64,000 bases of DNA. It comes from Hahella sp. KA22 (GTDB lineage Bacteria; Pseudomonadota; Gammaproteobacteria; Pseudomonadales; Oleiphilaceae). Below are positions 55,041 to 63,635 of the stretch, piece after piece. The notes beneath the pieces are model-generated. The model made no database searches. It saw nothing but the letters and a program-made list of their open reading frames with translations, and had not been told where the DNA came from. Both the position numbers and the translations under genes were made by a program. Every line of letters begins with the position of its first letter. The stretch's first letter is position 1. Where the stretch lies: contig NZ_CP035490.1 of assembly GCF_004135205.1 (NCBI RefSeq), positions 6,665,001 to 6,729,000 on the forward strand. Reading direction: 5' to 3'.

Positions 55041-55630
55041 CGGTTCACCTCGGTTTCGTTCAACAGGGTGTAAGTGAAACGGGGTCCATACAGCCCCGCC
55101 GCCTTGCGACATAAGGCCATCAGCACATCAAAGTCGGCGCTGTCCGCAATGACCTGACAGCCCGCTGACCAGCGATCAACCCGAAGGCTTTGGCCCGCTT
55201 CCGTGGCGCGGTGGCAATTGATGCCGAATAGCCCCGTTTCGGTTTCTCCCTGGGCGTCCAGCTGGGCGTTGCGGTCCTTATCCCGAAACACAGTAATCGG
55301 CCCGCGCTGCACCAGGGCTTCATACTTGCCTTGATGTTTGCCCAGCGCCCACACGCCTGCGTATTGGCCCGGCGCGACGATGGCGGTCCCTTTTTCGTTG
55401 GCCAGGTGTTCGCGCCAATAAACGCCGGGGTCCGTGGTCGCCGGGAAACTAAAGCAGTGGGTTTTCCCTTGGATCTGAAACGCCACACAGAGCAAATCGT
55501 TAAAGGTGTTGGCGTGGCGATCCTGGGCGCGCACGCCCACCAGGTTCAGGTTGTAATCGCCACTTTCAAAAAAACGGTGGCCCTGGTTACGCACCGCCGC
55601 GCGCAGTTGTTCATAGTTGATAGCGATCAT
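55037..55630 (-). CDS. L,D-transpeptidase-like protein in the endolysin position
   Basis: 197 aa from ATG 55630, overlapping the upstream stop (ATGA). It lies in the lysis cassette directly before the holin genes, where P2-like phages have their lysozyme. No lysozyme E-x8-D-type motif is seen. Instead the C-terminal half has H-x14-S-A-G-C (NCHRATEAG...WSAGCQV), matching the YkuD spacing HX14-17[ST]xGC, with the usual His before GC replaced by Ala. Likely a cysteine peptidoglycan-acting enzyme. No signal peptide is seen, so it would need the holins. Confidence 0.7.
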   Translation of the reverse strand: MIAINYEQLRAAVRNQGHRFFESGDYNLNLVGVRAQDRHANTFNDLLCVAFQIQGKTHCFSFPATTDPGVYWREHLANEKGTAIVAPGQYAGVWALGKHQGKYEALVQRGPITVFRDKDRNAQLDAQGETETGLFGINCHRATEAGQSLRVDRWSAGCQVIADSADFDVLMALCRKAAGLYGPRFTYTLLNETEVNR

Positions 55631-55863
55631 CCACGCCCCCTTTGGCGTATTTGCCGTTGCGCATGTTGGTAGTAGTCTTCGCATTCCACGCAGCGGGAGA
55701 CCCCGCCGAGTTGCTGACGTAGCAGCGGAATGGCGTCCTCGCAGTCGATGCAGACGGCGCGGCTGGGTTGGCCCAGGGTGGAGCCGGCCAGCTGCCGGGC
55801 TAACGCCTGCGCGTTAAGCTTTTCTTGCAACTCGGCGGCTTGGTCTAAGATGTCCCTTGCCAT
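55627..55863 (-). CDS. Phage TraR/DksA-type zinc finger protein
   Basis: 78 aa. A short helical N-terminus followed by a C4 finger (CIDCEDAIP...CVEC, spacing C-x2-C-x17-C-x2-C). It is the size of F-plasmid TraR rather than DksA. TraR-like proteins bind RNA polymerase's secondary channel and mimic DksA plus ppGpp. The host dksA is also in this window (19625). Role in phage lysis or late control is inference. Confidence 0.85.
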   Translation of the reverse strand: MARDILDQAAELQEKLNAQALARQLAGSTLGQPSRAVCIDCEDAIPLLRQQLGGVSRCVECEDYYQHAQRQIRQRGRG

Positions 55864-55866
55864 GAC

Positions 55867-56322
55867 TTACACCAGCTTTTCCGTTTCCGACGCGTCCACA
55901 TAGGGCACGCCGTTAATGCGCACAAAGTCGGGGTCCGTCACGTCGTAGGCCAGTTTGTGGGTCAGCTGTTCGCCGCCGCTGGCTTTGGCGTTGAGAAGAT
56001 CCGAAATTCTTAACTTGCAGCCGAACGCCTCGATGCGCAGTTCCCCGCCGCTGGTGGCGCCGTTAAACACCTGGTCGAACGGCTCCAGGGCGCGGAAACT
56101 GCCGGCGGCCTTGGCCGCGTCTAAAATGGTTTGCAGGTTGGTGGTGTCCACTGTGATATCGCCGGACGCGCTGACTTCGCCGTCTACGTAGCCGTTAGGA
56201 ATGCCGCGCGTTTTGGTCACCGCCGTGGCGTCCTCAATGCTCAAAGTGACTTCCTCCACATGCACCAGCATGTCGCCGATCATCACGTCGATGTCTTTGC
56301 CGGAGAGGCGCTTTTGACTCAT
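55867..56322 (-). CDS. Tail tube protein, DUF2597
   Basis: 151 aa, beta-rich (VEEVTLSIEDATAVTKTRGIPNGYVDGEVSASGDITVDT...), with the pattern of DUF2597 tail-tube proteins of HP1/K139-type phages. Encoded right after the sheath gene as tube proteins are. GGAGG ribosome site. Confidence 0.88.
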   Translation of the reverse strand: MSQKRLSGKDIDVMIGDMLVHVEEVTLSIEDATAVTKTRGIPNGYVDGEVSASGDITVDTTNLQTILDAAKAAGSFRALEPFDQVFNGATSGGELRIEAFGCKLRISDLLNAKASGGEQLTHKLAYDVTDPDFVRINGVPYVDASETEKLV

Positions 56323-56337
56323 GGTTGTTCCTCCGTG

Positions 56338-57441
56338 TTAATGGGACAGATCCAAAATGATGTTGGCGGTAATGTCCTTCGGGCAGTTGTAGGGCTGTAC
56401 TTTCAAGTACACCTCCACCCGGGTTTTGGTTGGCCACACGATTTCGATGCTGTCGTCCTTGGGGCTTTTGATCTCCCCCGGAAAATGTTCGCCCGCAAAA
56501 ACGACGCTTTTGCTCATCTCGCGCAGCGGGCGCATGAAATAGGTTTTATTGGCGGCGATGCTCACGGGCGTGGAATTCAGCGAACGATTCGCCACCCGCG
56601 CAATGGCCAGAATGCGAATGGCGCGCGCGGCCTTGTCCACGACGCGCAGGTTTTCAATCACCTGGTAATCGCCCGCCGGCACGTCCAGCAGGTTGCAGTC
56701 GCCCCAGTAGGTGCCTGGGTAATCCGGGTATCGCTGCACGCAGGACAGGCGGTTGGCGTCCAGGGTCGCCAGGGTGGCGTCCGGCAGCTCTACGCCGTCG
56801 CGATCCACGGGGGCGTCCCCCAGACCCAACACGGAGCCGGTGGCGACGCGCATCGGGCTATCGGCGATACTCACCGCCCGGTTACACAGACGCCCCACCA
56901 GCACGCCTAAGTCGTTGCCGTGCAGTTGGGGAATCACCGCCACGCGAGGACAGGCCGCGCCGTGGGTAATCGCCGCCTGGGCCGCCTCGTAATCGCTCCA
57001 GCTTTGCGTCTCCGCATCAATCCCGGCGCTGGCCGTCAGCACGATGACGCGCCGGCCTATGGTGGTGCGGATCAACTCCGCTTTGGTCTGCATCGCCTCG
57101 ATGGCGGCGGCGTCCGCCGCCGGCGAACACAGCGCCACCAGTTCCGGCGATACGGTCAACATGGCCTGATCCAGGGCGGCTTCCCAGGGATCGCCGCTGT
57201 TGATCGGGGCCGCGTAGGCCTGCCAGTTCTCGCCGCCATTGGCCTTGGCCGCCGCGACGTTGGTTTTTAGAGCGCTGTCGTCCGCGCCCAGGCTCTCGTC
57301 CAGGTTGCTTTGGGTGTTCAGCGACAGCACCCGTCCCAGGTTCTTAGCGCCTACGCCGATAAACAGCGCCTTGCGCTCCACCTCGGGGAAGTTTCCCTGC
57401 GAGAGGTTCAAGTTATTGATGGTGACCTTGCCTTGCGCCAT
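56338..57441 (-). CDS. Contractile tail sheath protein, DUF2586
   Basis: 367 aa. The N-terminus (MAQGKVTINNLNLSQGNFPEVERKALFIGVG) and the conserved central region match DUF2586 sheath proteins. The C-terminal handshake strand region (KVQPYNCPKDITANIILDLS) is typical of contractile sheath proteins. Forms the outer contractile cylinder with the DUF2597 tube. Confidence 0.9.
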   Translation of the reverse strand: MAQGKVTINNLNLSQGNFPEVERKALFIGVGAKNLGRVLSLNTQSNLDESLGADDSALKTNVAAAKANGGENWQAYAAPINSGDPWEAALDQAMLTVSPELVALCSPAADAAAIEAMQTKAELIRTTIGRRVIVLTASAGIDAETQSWSDYEAAQAAITHGAACPRVAVIPQLHGNDLGVLVGRLCNRAVSIADSPMRVATGSVLGLGDAPVDRDGVELPDATLATLDANRLSCVQRYPDYPGTYWGDCNLLDVPAGDYQVIENLRVVDKAARAIRILAIARVANRSLNSTPVSIAANKTYFMRPLREMSKSVVFAGEHFPGEIKSPKDDSIEIVWPTKTRVEVYLKVQPYNCPKDITANIILDLSH

Positions 57442-57443
57442 GG

Positions 57444-58097
57444 TTAACCCTTCGTTGCCTGCTTGAATGTCTGTTCAAAAATGCGATCAATGAACGCGTC
57501 AATGTCGTGCTGCGTCGCCCCTAAAAAGCTGCGCGCCGGCAGGGGAATCAGCCAGCGCCCCTGGCGCGGCTTGTCGGTCAGCGCGCGCAGCACGGCGCCG
57601 GCCTGGCCGAAAGTCAGGTGTTGCGTGACCCACTTCAGCGTGGGCCGTTTGCGTCCGCGTCCCTGGCCGCGCGGGATCGTGAATCCGGCTTCGCGCAATT
57701 GCCTGGCCTGGCCCCGGGTGGCCGGGGCGGCGTAGTCGGGTTGGCCGTGGCGCTGTTGCATGCGGGCGCGGGTCATCACTTCCGTGACGCCCTCTTGCTG
57801 CATGCGTGCGATACGTCCGACCAGGGCGTTTTTAAAGGTGATCGTCACCCGGTCCACGCCGGCGAACACCGCCAGGCGTTTGCTCAATCCGCGCAGCATT
57901 TTTTTATTGCCCTGTTTGCGCGCTTCCCAGGGCTGACCGTCCATGCCGGTCTGGCTGCGCAGGCGCTTGCGCGACTGGGTGCGCACCTGGCGCCCGATCT
58001 GTCCCAGAATCCGCTTGCGCTTGGCCGCCGGCAGTTTCAAAAGGGCCAGCTGGCGCTGTAGTTTCAGATGGCCGCCGACCTCAATTTTTACGGACAT
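57444..58097 (-). CDS. Virion morphogenesis/tail completion protein GpS-like
   Basis: 217 aa from ATG 58097 (the frame opens at 58106). Very basic (Arg/Lys/Gln-rich), with the GpS-type segment RVRTQSRKRLRSQTGMDGQPWEARKQGNKKMLRGL. Expected to join tail to head or terminate the tail tube. Overlaps the GpR-like gene by 17 nt; 2 nt before the sheath gene. Confidence 0.87.
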   Translation of the reverse strand: MSVKIEVGGHLKLQRQLALLKLPAAKRKRILGQIGRQVRTQSRKRLRSQTGMDGQPWEARKQGNKKMLRGLSKRLAVFAGVDRVTITFKNALVGRIARMQQEGVTEVMTRARMQQRHGQPDYAAPATRGQARQLREAGFTIPRGQGRGRKRPTLKWVTQHLTFGQAGAVLRALTDKPRQGRWLIPLPARSFLGATQHDIDAFIDRIFEQTFKQATKG

Positions 58098-58569
58098 AGG
58101 GCGCATCCGTGGGCAAAGCTTTATCGTCGCCCACGCCGACCGCGTCGGGCTCGTACACCGGGACCGACTCCACCCGCCAGCGCGCGCCGTTAAACTGGAT
58201 CGCGCCGGCGTCGTCGCGCACCAGGTCGAGGTTTTCGTAAAAGCCGATGCGGATTTCTATGTCGGCGGTGTCGTCGCCGTTTACGTCCACGTCGATATCG
58301 GGGTGGCCCAGGCCGTCCCGCTCCCGTTCCGGGTCGTGATCCATCAACCAGGTGACCACGTGGGCGATCAGCAGTTGCGGCGGGCCGCAGTAGCGTTCCA
58401 CCACCAGCACGGCGTCATATTTCAGACGACACACCCGCACGCCTGCGCCCAGGCGTTTGTCCGCCGCCTCCAGGGCGCCGTTTTCCATCCAGCTGTCCCA
58501 CTGCTCCGCCGGCGCCAGATCCTGGGCCAGGAGAAAGCGGGTCAGGTCGCGCAGCTTCGCCAGGGCCAT
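58081..58569 (-). CDS. Tail completion protein GpR-like
   Basis: 162 aa, acidic, with the RDLTRFLLAQ start and the WRVESVPVYEPDAV end seen in P2 GpR-type proteins. Start ATG 58569 shares its first base with the end of the head completion gene. Paired with GpS as in P2. Confidence 0.8.
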   Translation of the reverse strand: MALAKLRDLTRFLLAQDLAPAEQWDSWMENGALEAADKRLGAGVRVCRLKYDAVLVVERYCGPPQLLIAHVVTWLMDHDPERERDGLGHPDIDVDVNGDDTADIEIRIGFYENLDLVRDDAGAIQFNGARWRVESVPVYEPDAVGVGDDKALPTDAPYVRKN

Positions 58570-59033
58570 TACAGCAACTCCGCCGTAATGCCCGTGGCCG
58601 CGCCCAGCAGGCGACGCAGGGCGCGCACGCTGTCGCTTAGCAATTGCTGCTCGGTGTCGTCCGATTCTTTGGCCAGGTTCTCCGCCTGCGCCCGTCGGTT
58701 CATGGTGGCGAAGGCGTTCAGCAACGACGCTTTGGCGCGACAGGACACGGCGCGCAGGTAGTACAGGACCAGCACGTTGCGCCCGTCCAACTGCTCCGCG
58801 CCGACCGCGTCCAAGGTTTTAAAGCCGCCGCCCAGCCATTCCGCCTTGCGCATCGCCAGGCTGAAATTAATGTCCAGCATGGCCTGGCGCACATGGGCCG
58901 CGACCATGTCCCCGTGGTACTCCGCCGGTATGCGGTAAACCCGTTGGAACGCCGCCAGGGACAGGTCCGGGAAAAAGCCGTCATTGGCGAGCGTCGCCTC
59001 TATCACGGCGTTGCTTTTACCGCTGAAACTCAT
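58569..59033 (-). CDS. Head completion/stabilisation protein GpL-like
   Basis: 154 aa from ATG 59033 (GGAGG 8 nt upstream; the frame opens at 59048). Helical pattern with the DINFSLAMRKAEWLGGGFKTLDAV and LVLYYLRAVSCRAKASLL segments typical of P2 GpL. Closes the portal ring for tail attachment. Downstream of a hairpin that separates it from the terminase small subunit. Confidence 0.88.
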   Translation of the reverse strand: MSFSGKSNAVIEATLANDGFFPDLSLAAFQRVYRIPAEYHGDMVAAHVRQAMLDINFSLAMRKAEWLGGGFKTLDAVGAEQLDGRNVLVLYYLRAVSCRAKASLLNAFATMNRRAQAENLAKESDDTEQQLLSDSVRALRRLLGAATGITAELL

Positions 59034-59103
59034 GGTCGCAGCCTCCAAATAAGAAGGCGGCGCGCACTGGGTTCCGCTGACGCGGCGCGAGGCCGGCAGC
59101 GCC

Positions 59104-59121
59104 CCCAGGCGCCCGCCTGGG
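59104..59121 (-). repeat. GC-rich hairpin between small terminase and head completion genes
   Basis: CCCAGGCG-CC-CGCCTGGG (59104-59121), an 8-bp perfect stem 12 nt after the GpM stop. No U-tract. It may moderate expression between the capsid and tail parts of the operon. Confidence 0.45.
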
Positions 59122-59132
59122 TGGGTAGTCGG

Positions 59133-59834
59133 TTAGGCCAGTCCTAGCTTGGCCTGTAGTTTGGCGATGCGGGTTTTACAGCCCGCCGCCGGGTTGGCTG
59201 CCTGCGCCTGCTCGAAGTAGGTAAGCGCCGCGTTCAGGTCGCCGTTTTGCTCCGCGTTCAGCCCGCATTGGCGGTACAGCTTGCCGGCGACAATGTCGTT
59301 AGCCGTCGGCCAGGCCTGCGAGGTTAAACGCGCCGCCGCGTCGTCCAGGTAGGGGCTGGCGCTGTCGCCGGCCTTGAACTGACGCTCCGCCCAGTCGTGG
59401 ACCTCTTCCAGCACATAGGTCGGCAGATCCCGTTTAAAGTGGCCGGGCATGCATTGCTGTTGCTCGATGGCGAGCCCCGCCCAACTCAGGGCGCTTTCGA
59501 TGTCGCCCACGTCGAACAGCCAGATGACGCAGAACACCAATACTTCGTTGGGGTAGCGCTGGCCGCTATCCCGGTACGCCTGCAAAAAATCCATGAACTG
59601 GGGCAGTACGCGCGCCTTTAACGCCACCTTGTCGGGGATGCTGTCCAGCTCGGCCAGCTGCTCCCGGCATTGCGTCAGCGCCGCCAGCGCCACCTGGTAA
59701 TCGCCCCGCACCCGGGGAGACAGGGCGCTATTCATTACTGGCGAATTGCGCGCTACCTCCGCCGCCGTTAAGGCGTCGCTAGCGGCCTGCCTGGCGAGAC
59801 GGCGCTGTTTGTGTTGAACGGTCAGCAACGGCAT
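59133..59834 (-). CDS. Terminase small subunit GpM-like (endonuclease)
   Basis: 233 aa, mostly helical, with LPQFMDFLQAYRDSGQRYPNEVLVFCVIWLFDVGDI, the conserved core of GpM-type P2 terminase endonuclease subunits. It pairs with the ATPase subunit at 61876. The C-terminal AALTYFEQAQAANPAAG resembles a TPR-like helix pair. 3 nt after the capsid gene. Confidence 0.9.
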   Translation of the reverse strand: MPLLTVQHKQRRLARQAASDALTAAEVARNSPVMNSALSPRVRGDYQVALAALTQCREQLAELDSIPDKVALKARVLPQFMDFLQAYRDSGQRYPNEVLVFCVIWLFDVGDIESALSWAGLAIEQQQCMPGHFKRDLPTYVLEEVHDWAERQFKAGDSASPYLDDAAARLTSQAWPTANDIVAGKLYRQCGLNAEQNGDLNAALTYFEQAQAANPAAGCKTRIAKLQAKLGLA

Positions 59835-59837
59835 GGG

Positions 59838-60875
59838 TTAAGCCCAGTCGCCGGCGCCCGTGGGCAACTTCACGTTGGCGAACTCAAAGCCGGCGGCCTT
59901 GGTTTCGTCCTCGATCACATAGCCTTCGTTCAGGCTGTTGAAGTCTTCCACGCGGTTGCGTTTCGGGTTGTCGATCACCTGACGGCGCAGGCTGTCGGCC
60001 TGGTAGTAAAGGCTCAGGTTATCCAGGCTGGTGATCAGCAGGCCTCGGGCCGGGAAAAAGGGCGCGGTGATCGCAGGTAAACCGCCATAGGTGCGGATAA
60101 TGGCCTGATTCTCCAGGCGCTCTTTTTCCGTTGGCTTGTGACCTTGCGCCGCGTACAGCTGCGCTTTGTCCTCCGCCAGCAGATCCCGCCCCATGATCAC
60201 CACCAGGTCGCCGCCGTCGCGATGCAGTTCGTCCACCATCTGTAAGCAGGCGTGAACGGCGGCGTCCAGGTTGGCGAAGTCGCCGCCCTCGCCAATGCGG
60301 ATCTGGCCGGCGGTCGCGCCTTCGACGAACCACTGCGAACCGGATTTAAATTCTCGTAGTTGCTGCAACCAGCCTTTGTTCACATCCTCGCCGTTGGGGT
60401 GGTCGCCAGGCTTAGTGGCGGGCAAGGCGCAACTGGTGCCCAGCCAGCCCACACGGAGCTTGGAAAGACTGATCGCCTTGCGCACCCATCCGCCGTAACG
60501 GGCTTGGAAGTCGGGAAACTTGGCCCAGGAATCGATGGTTTTGTATTTAATGTGGGTGTCGTATTCCACCGGGTGCAGCTCATAGCCTTTACTGCCCAGG
60601 GCCAGCACGTCGCTGGTCTGGCGGTCGGCGCTGTCAGTGTCGGTGCGTTTGGGCACAAAGCCGGTCACGCTGCCGATCACCTTTTCCCCTTTCAGCTCGT
60701 CCACCGCCACCACGTTAATCAGCTGCAAGAACTCCGAACTTTCGGTGATCTTGTCCTGCAACTCCTGGGCGATAGTGGGCTCTACATTGAACTGCTCCGC
60801 GACGGAGCCTACGCCATAGGTGGCCGCCATGGCGGCGCACATGTCATTGAATAGTTGTTTCGTTTTAAAGTTCAT
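59838..60875 (-). CDS. Major capsid protein GpN-like
   Basis: 345 aa, the P2 GpN family length. MNFKTKQLFNDMCAAMAATYGVGSV start, FVPKRTDTDSADRQTSDVLAL, and VVIMGRDLLAEDKAQLY in the HK97-like core. N-terminal scaffold-linked segment is likely removed during maturation by GpO. Third in the capsid block. Confidence 0.94.
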   Translation of the reverse strand: MNFKTKQLFNDMCAAMAATYGVGSVAEQFNVEPTIAQELQDKITESSEFLQLINVVAVDELKGEKVIGSVTGFVPKRTDTDSADRQTSDVLALGSKGYELHPVEYDTHIKYKTIDSWAKFPDFQARYGGWVRKAISLSKLRVGWLGTSCALPATKPGDHPNGEDVNKGWLQQLREFKSGSQWFVEGATAGQIRIGEGGDFANLDAAVHACLQMVDELHRDGGDLVVIMGRDLLAEDKAQLYAAQGHKPTEKERLENQAIIRTYGGLPAITAPFFPARGLLITSLDNLSLYYQADSLRRQVIDNPKRNRVEDFNSLNEGYVIEDETKAAGFEFANVKLPTGAGDWA

Positions 60876-60900
60876 TCGGTCCGCTCGTAGGTGGTTGGAG

Positions 60901-61716
60901 TTACAGCACGCGCGGCGCGGCGTCGCCGACGCCTTCCGGGGTCAGGGTGCCGGGCGCTTCTTCCAGGGCGGCGCTGAACTCGGCCTTTAAACTGTCGTGC
61001 GCGGTCTTTAGGTCGGCGAATTCGGCTTTGATGTCCGCCAGGGCTTGCGCCAGGTCGGGGGTTTCCGGTTCTTTCTGGGCTGCGTCGTCGTTGGCGTTTA
61101 GCTTGTCCGCGAGGCTGGCGAAGCCGTCCGCCAAGGCGCGGTTAAGCTGGTTGAATTGGTCTTCCGTCATGGCGTGCTCTTGCTCGTTGGGTTCGTGGCT
61201 GGGTTCCGCTCGCGCAAACTTGCCCATGAGCCGGGAAAACAGGCTGGTCGGGTTGTCCACGCGCAGCGGCGCTAGTTCAATCGGGGCGGTAAACAGGTTG
61301 TCCGGGTGTTGCGCCCGGGCGTTAAAGCGCAGTTCCGAGGTGCCGAGGCTGGCCGGCGAGTCAGTCACTGCCAGGCCTGCTAAGTAGGCTTTGCCGGTTC
61401 CCGCGAAATTCGGCTGGATCTCGATAGAGGTAAACAGCTTTTGTCCGCTGGTGTTCATCAAAATCAGTTGGTCCGAGGGGGCGATTTTGGCGAACAAACA
61501 TTCCCGGCCTTTGTCGTCCTGTTCGTGCTTCACCGCCACCACCTGGCCGAGGTTGCCAAAAATGCGGATGTGCTCGTACCAGATGTTGGCCGTGTATTCG
61601 GCGGGGTCGTAGTTAGCGGCCATGTCGATAATGTCCTGGGCGGCGATGTTGCGCCCGTCGATCGTGGGTCCGCTGGTGGCCACTTTGACAAAATCAGTAT
61701 GCAGGGTCCGGGGCAT
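60901..61716 (-). CDS. Capsid scaffold/protease GpO-like
   Basis: 271 aa. The N-terminal ~150 residues carry the serine protease of the P2 GpO family (His in YEHIRIFG, Ser near FTSIEIQPNFAG, then TDSPASLG). The C-terminal half (about 180-260) is a helical scaffold (LNANDDAAQ..., LADIKAEFADLKTAHDSLKAEFSAALEE). Guides capsid assembly, then cleaves itself and the capsid protein. First gene of the leftward operon. Confidence 0.92.
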   Translation of the reverse strand: MPRTLHTDFVKVATSGPTIDGRNIAAQDIIDMAANYDPAEYTANIWYEHIRIFGNLGQVVAVKHEQDDKGRECLFAKIAPSDQLILMNTSGQKLFTSIEIQPNFAGTGKAYLAGLAVTDSPASLGTSELRFNARAQHPDNLFTAPIELAPLRVDNPTSLFSRLMGKFARAEPSHEPNEQEHAMTEDQFNQLNRALADGFASLADKLNANDDAAQKEPETPDLAQALADIKAEFADLKTAHDSLKAEFSAALEEAPGTLTPEGVGDAAPRVL

Positions 61717-61875
61717 GGGTTCGGGTCCGTCAGTCGTTGCGATGACGCCAAGATAGGCATTCCGACCGAACCCGGCAAAGGCTTTGAATGCGCGTTTTTC
61801 CTTGTCGTTTTTAGTAGGAATAACAAGGAGTTAAACCAGGATTAACGCCGCCAAAAAGCCCTTAAACTGGGCCGC
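61717..61875. promoter_or_regulatory. Divergent late promoter region between GpO and GpP genes
   Basis: 159 nt between divergent late operons. It contains a hyphenated inverted repeat CTTGT (61801-61805) with ACAAG (61823-61827), 17 nt apart. P2-type late promoters need an Ogr-type activator site (TGT-N12-ACA). The spacing seen here is longer, so this assignment is tentative. Confidence 0.5.
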
Positions 61876-63621
61876 ATGTCATCACGTTACCCCCCTGAAA
61901 TTATCGAAGCGGCGAAGGGCCTTTTTCTTCGCCATATCACGCCGGCGGAAATCCAGCAGCAGCTGGGGATTAATAACGTCCGCGTTATTTACCAGTGGAT
62001 TGAGCGGCACAACTGGAAAGACATGTTGCAGCACGAAACCGTCGAGCAGGCCACCGCCCGGCGTATGGTGTTGTTGGTGGAGAAGCCCAGCAAAACCGCC
62101 GCCGACTTCCAGGAACTGGACCGCCTTAGCAACCTGCTGGATAAGCTGGCCGGCATTGATTTAAAGAAAGCCAAAACCGCGAGGGAGAAAGCGCAGGCGG
62201 AACACGGCGACGCCAGCGGCAACCGTAAGAAGAAAAAGCGCGGCGTTAAAAATGACGTCAGCGCGATTACCCCGGAGCGTCTGGAGACGATCCGCAAGGA
62301 ACTGTTTTACGACTACCAGCACCGCTGGCACGACAACAAAAACCAGCGCACACGCTTTATTCTGAAGTCGCGCCAGATCGGCGCCACCTATTACTTTGCC
62401 TGGGAGGCCTTCCAGGACGCCATCACGTCCGGCGATAACCAGATCTTTCTATCCGCCAGCCGTTCCCAGGCGGACATATTTAAAGCCTACATCCTCAAGT
62501 TCGCGCGGGAGTATTTCGACACGGAATTGAAAGGCGTGGACGTGATCCCGCTCAGCAACGGCGCGGAGTTGCGCTTCGTGTCCACCAATGGCCGCACCGC
62601 CCAGGGTTACCACGGTCATTTATACATTGATGAAGTGTTCTGGATTCCCGACTTTGACCGGCTCAACAAGTTGGCCAGCGGCATGGCGGCGCATAAGAAA
62701 TGGCGCAAAACGTACTTTTCCACGCCATCGGTGAAAAGCCACGGCGCGTACACCTTGTGGAGCGGCGAGCGCTACAACGAGAGCCGCCGGCATAAGGTCG
62801 AGTTTGATCTGTCGCGGGTGGCGTTACGGGAGGGCCAGCTGGGACCGGATAAGGTCTGGCGGAATGTGGTGACGGTAGAGGATGCGGCGGATCAGGGCTG
62901 CGACCTGTTCGACATCGACGAGCTGAAACAGGAATACACGGAGGCGGAATTCAACAACCTGTTTATGTGCGCGTTCATGGAAGCGGGCTTGTCCGTGTTC
63001 AAGCTGGACGACTTGCTAAGCTGCGCCGTATGCAGCGGCGAGGTCTGGTCCGACTTCAAGCCCAGGCAGCCGCGCCCGTTTGCAAACTATCCCGTGTGGT
63101 TGGGCTACGATCCGGCGCGCACGGGGGATCGCTCCACCGTGGTGGTGGTGGCGCCGCCGATGCATCCCGCTGGTAAGTTCCGCGTGCTGGAAAAGATCCA
63201 GTTAAAAGGCGCGTTCAGCTATCAGGCGAACCGCATCAAGGATCTGTTAGGACGCTACAACGTGCAGTTTGTCGGCATCGACTGCACCGGCCCGGGCCTC
63301 GGCGTATTCGAACAGGTGAAATCCTTTTACCCTCGCGCCACGCCCATTCACTACAGCCTGAACGCCAAAACCGCCCTGGTGTTGAAAGCCATGGACGTGA
63401 TCGAAAACGCCCGCATTGAGTGGGACGCGGAGCACACGGACATTCCCCAGGCGTTCCTGCAGGTGAAGCAGACCACCACCGGCAACGACCTGGTCACCTA
63501 TGTGGCCGACCGCAGCAGCAAAACCGGCCACGCCGACGTGGCCTGGTCAATCATGCATGCACTTAGCAATGAACCCTTGGACCGTAAGCAGCGCCGTGGC
63601 TCCATCGCCATGGCCGGATAG
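61876..63621 (+). CDS. Terminase large subunit/ATPase GpP-like
   Basis: 581 aa. An N-terminal HTH (PPEIIEAAKGLFLRHITPAEIQQQLGINNVRVIYQWIERHNW, Terminase_5 type) is followed by the ATPase with a SRQIGATYY Walker-like loop and YIDEVFW Walker B. The C-terminal part has a nuclease-like YDPARTGDRSTVVVVAP segment. Packages DNA at cos sites with GpM. Divergent from the capsid block, as P is in P2. Confidence 0.95.
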   Translation: MSSRYPPEIIEAAKGLFLRHITPAEIQQQLGINNVRVIYQWIERHNWKDMLQHETVEQATARRMVLLVEKPSKTAADFQELDRLSNLLDKLAGIDLKKAKTAREKAQAEHGDASGNRKKKKRGVKNDVSAITPERLETIRKELFYDYQHRWHDNKNQRTRFILKSRQIGATYYFAWEAFQDAITSGDNQIFLSASRSQADIFKAYILKFAREYFDTELKGVDVIPLSNGAELRFVSTNGRTAQGYHGHLYIDEVFWIPDFDRLNKLASGMAAHKKWRKTYFSTPSVKSHGAYTLWSGERYNESRRHKVEFDLSRVALREGQLGPDKVWRNVVTVEDAADQGCDLFDIDELKQEYTEAEFNNLFMCAFMEAGLSVFKLDDLLSCAVCSGEVWSDFKPRQPRPFANYPVWLGYDPARTGDRSTVVVVAPPMHPAGKFRVLEKIQLKGAFSYQANRIKDLLGRYNVQFVGIDCTGPGLGVFEQVKSFYPRATPIHYSLNAKTALVLKAMDVIENARIEWDAEHTDIPQAFLQVKQTTTGNDLVTYVADRSSKTGHADVAWSIMHALSNEPLDRKQRRGSIAMAG

Positions 63622-63635
63622 AAGAGCATCCCCCT

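Noticed and set aside
61717-61875. P2-type Ogr activator site (TGT-N12-ACA) in the divergent late promoter region
   Set aside because: No dyad with the required 12-nt spacing; the only dyad (CTTGT/ACAAG) has 17 nt between its arms.
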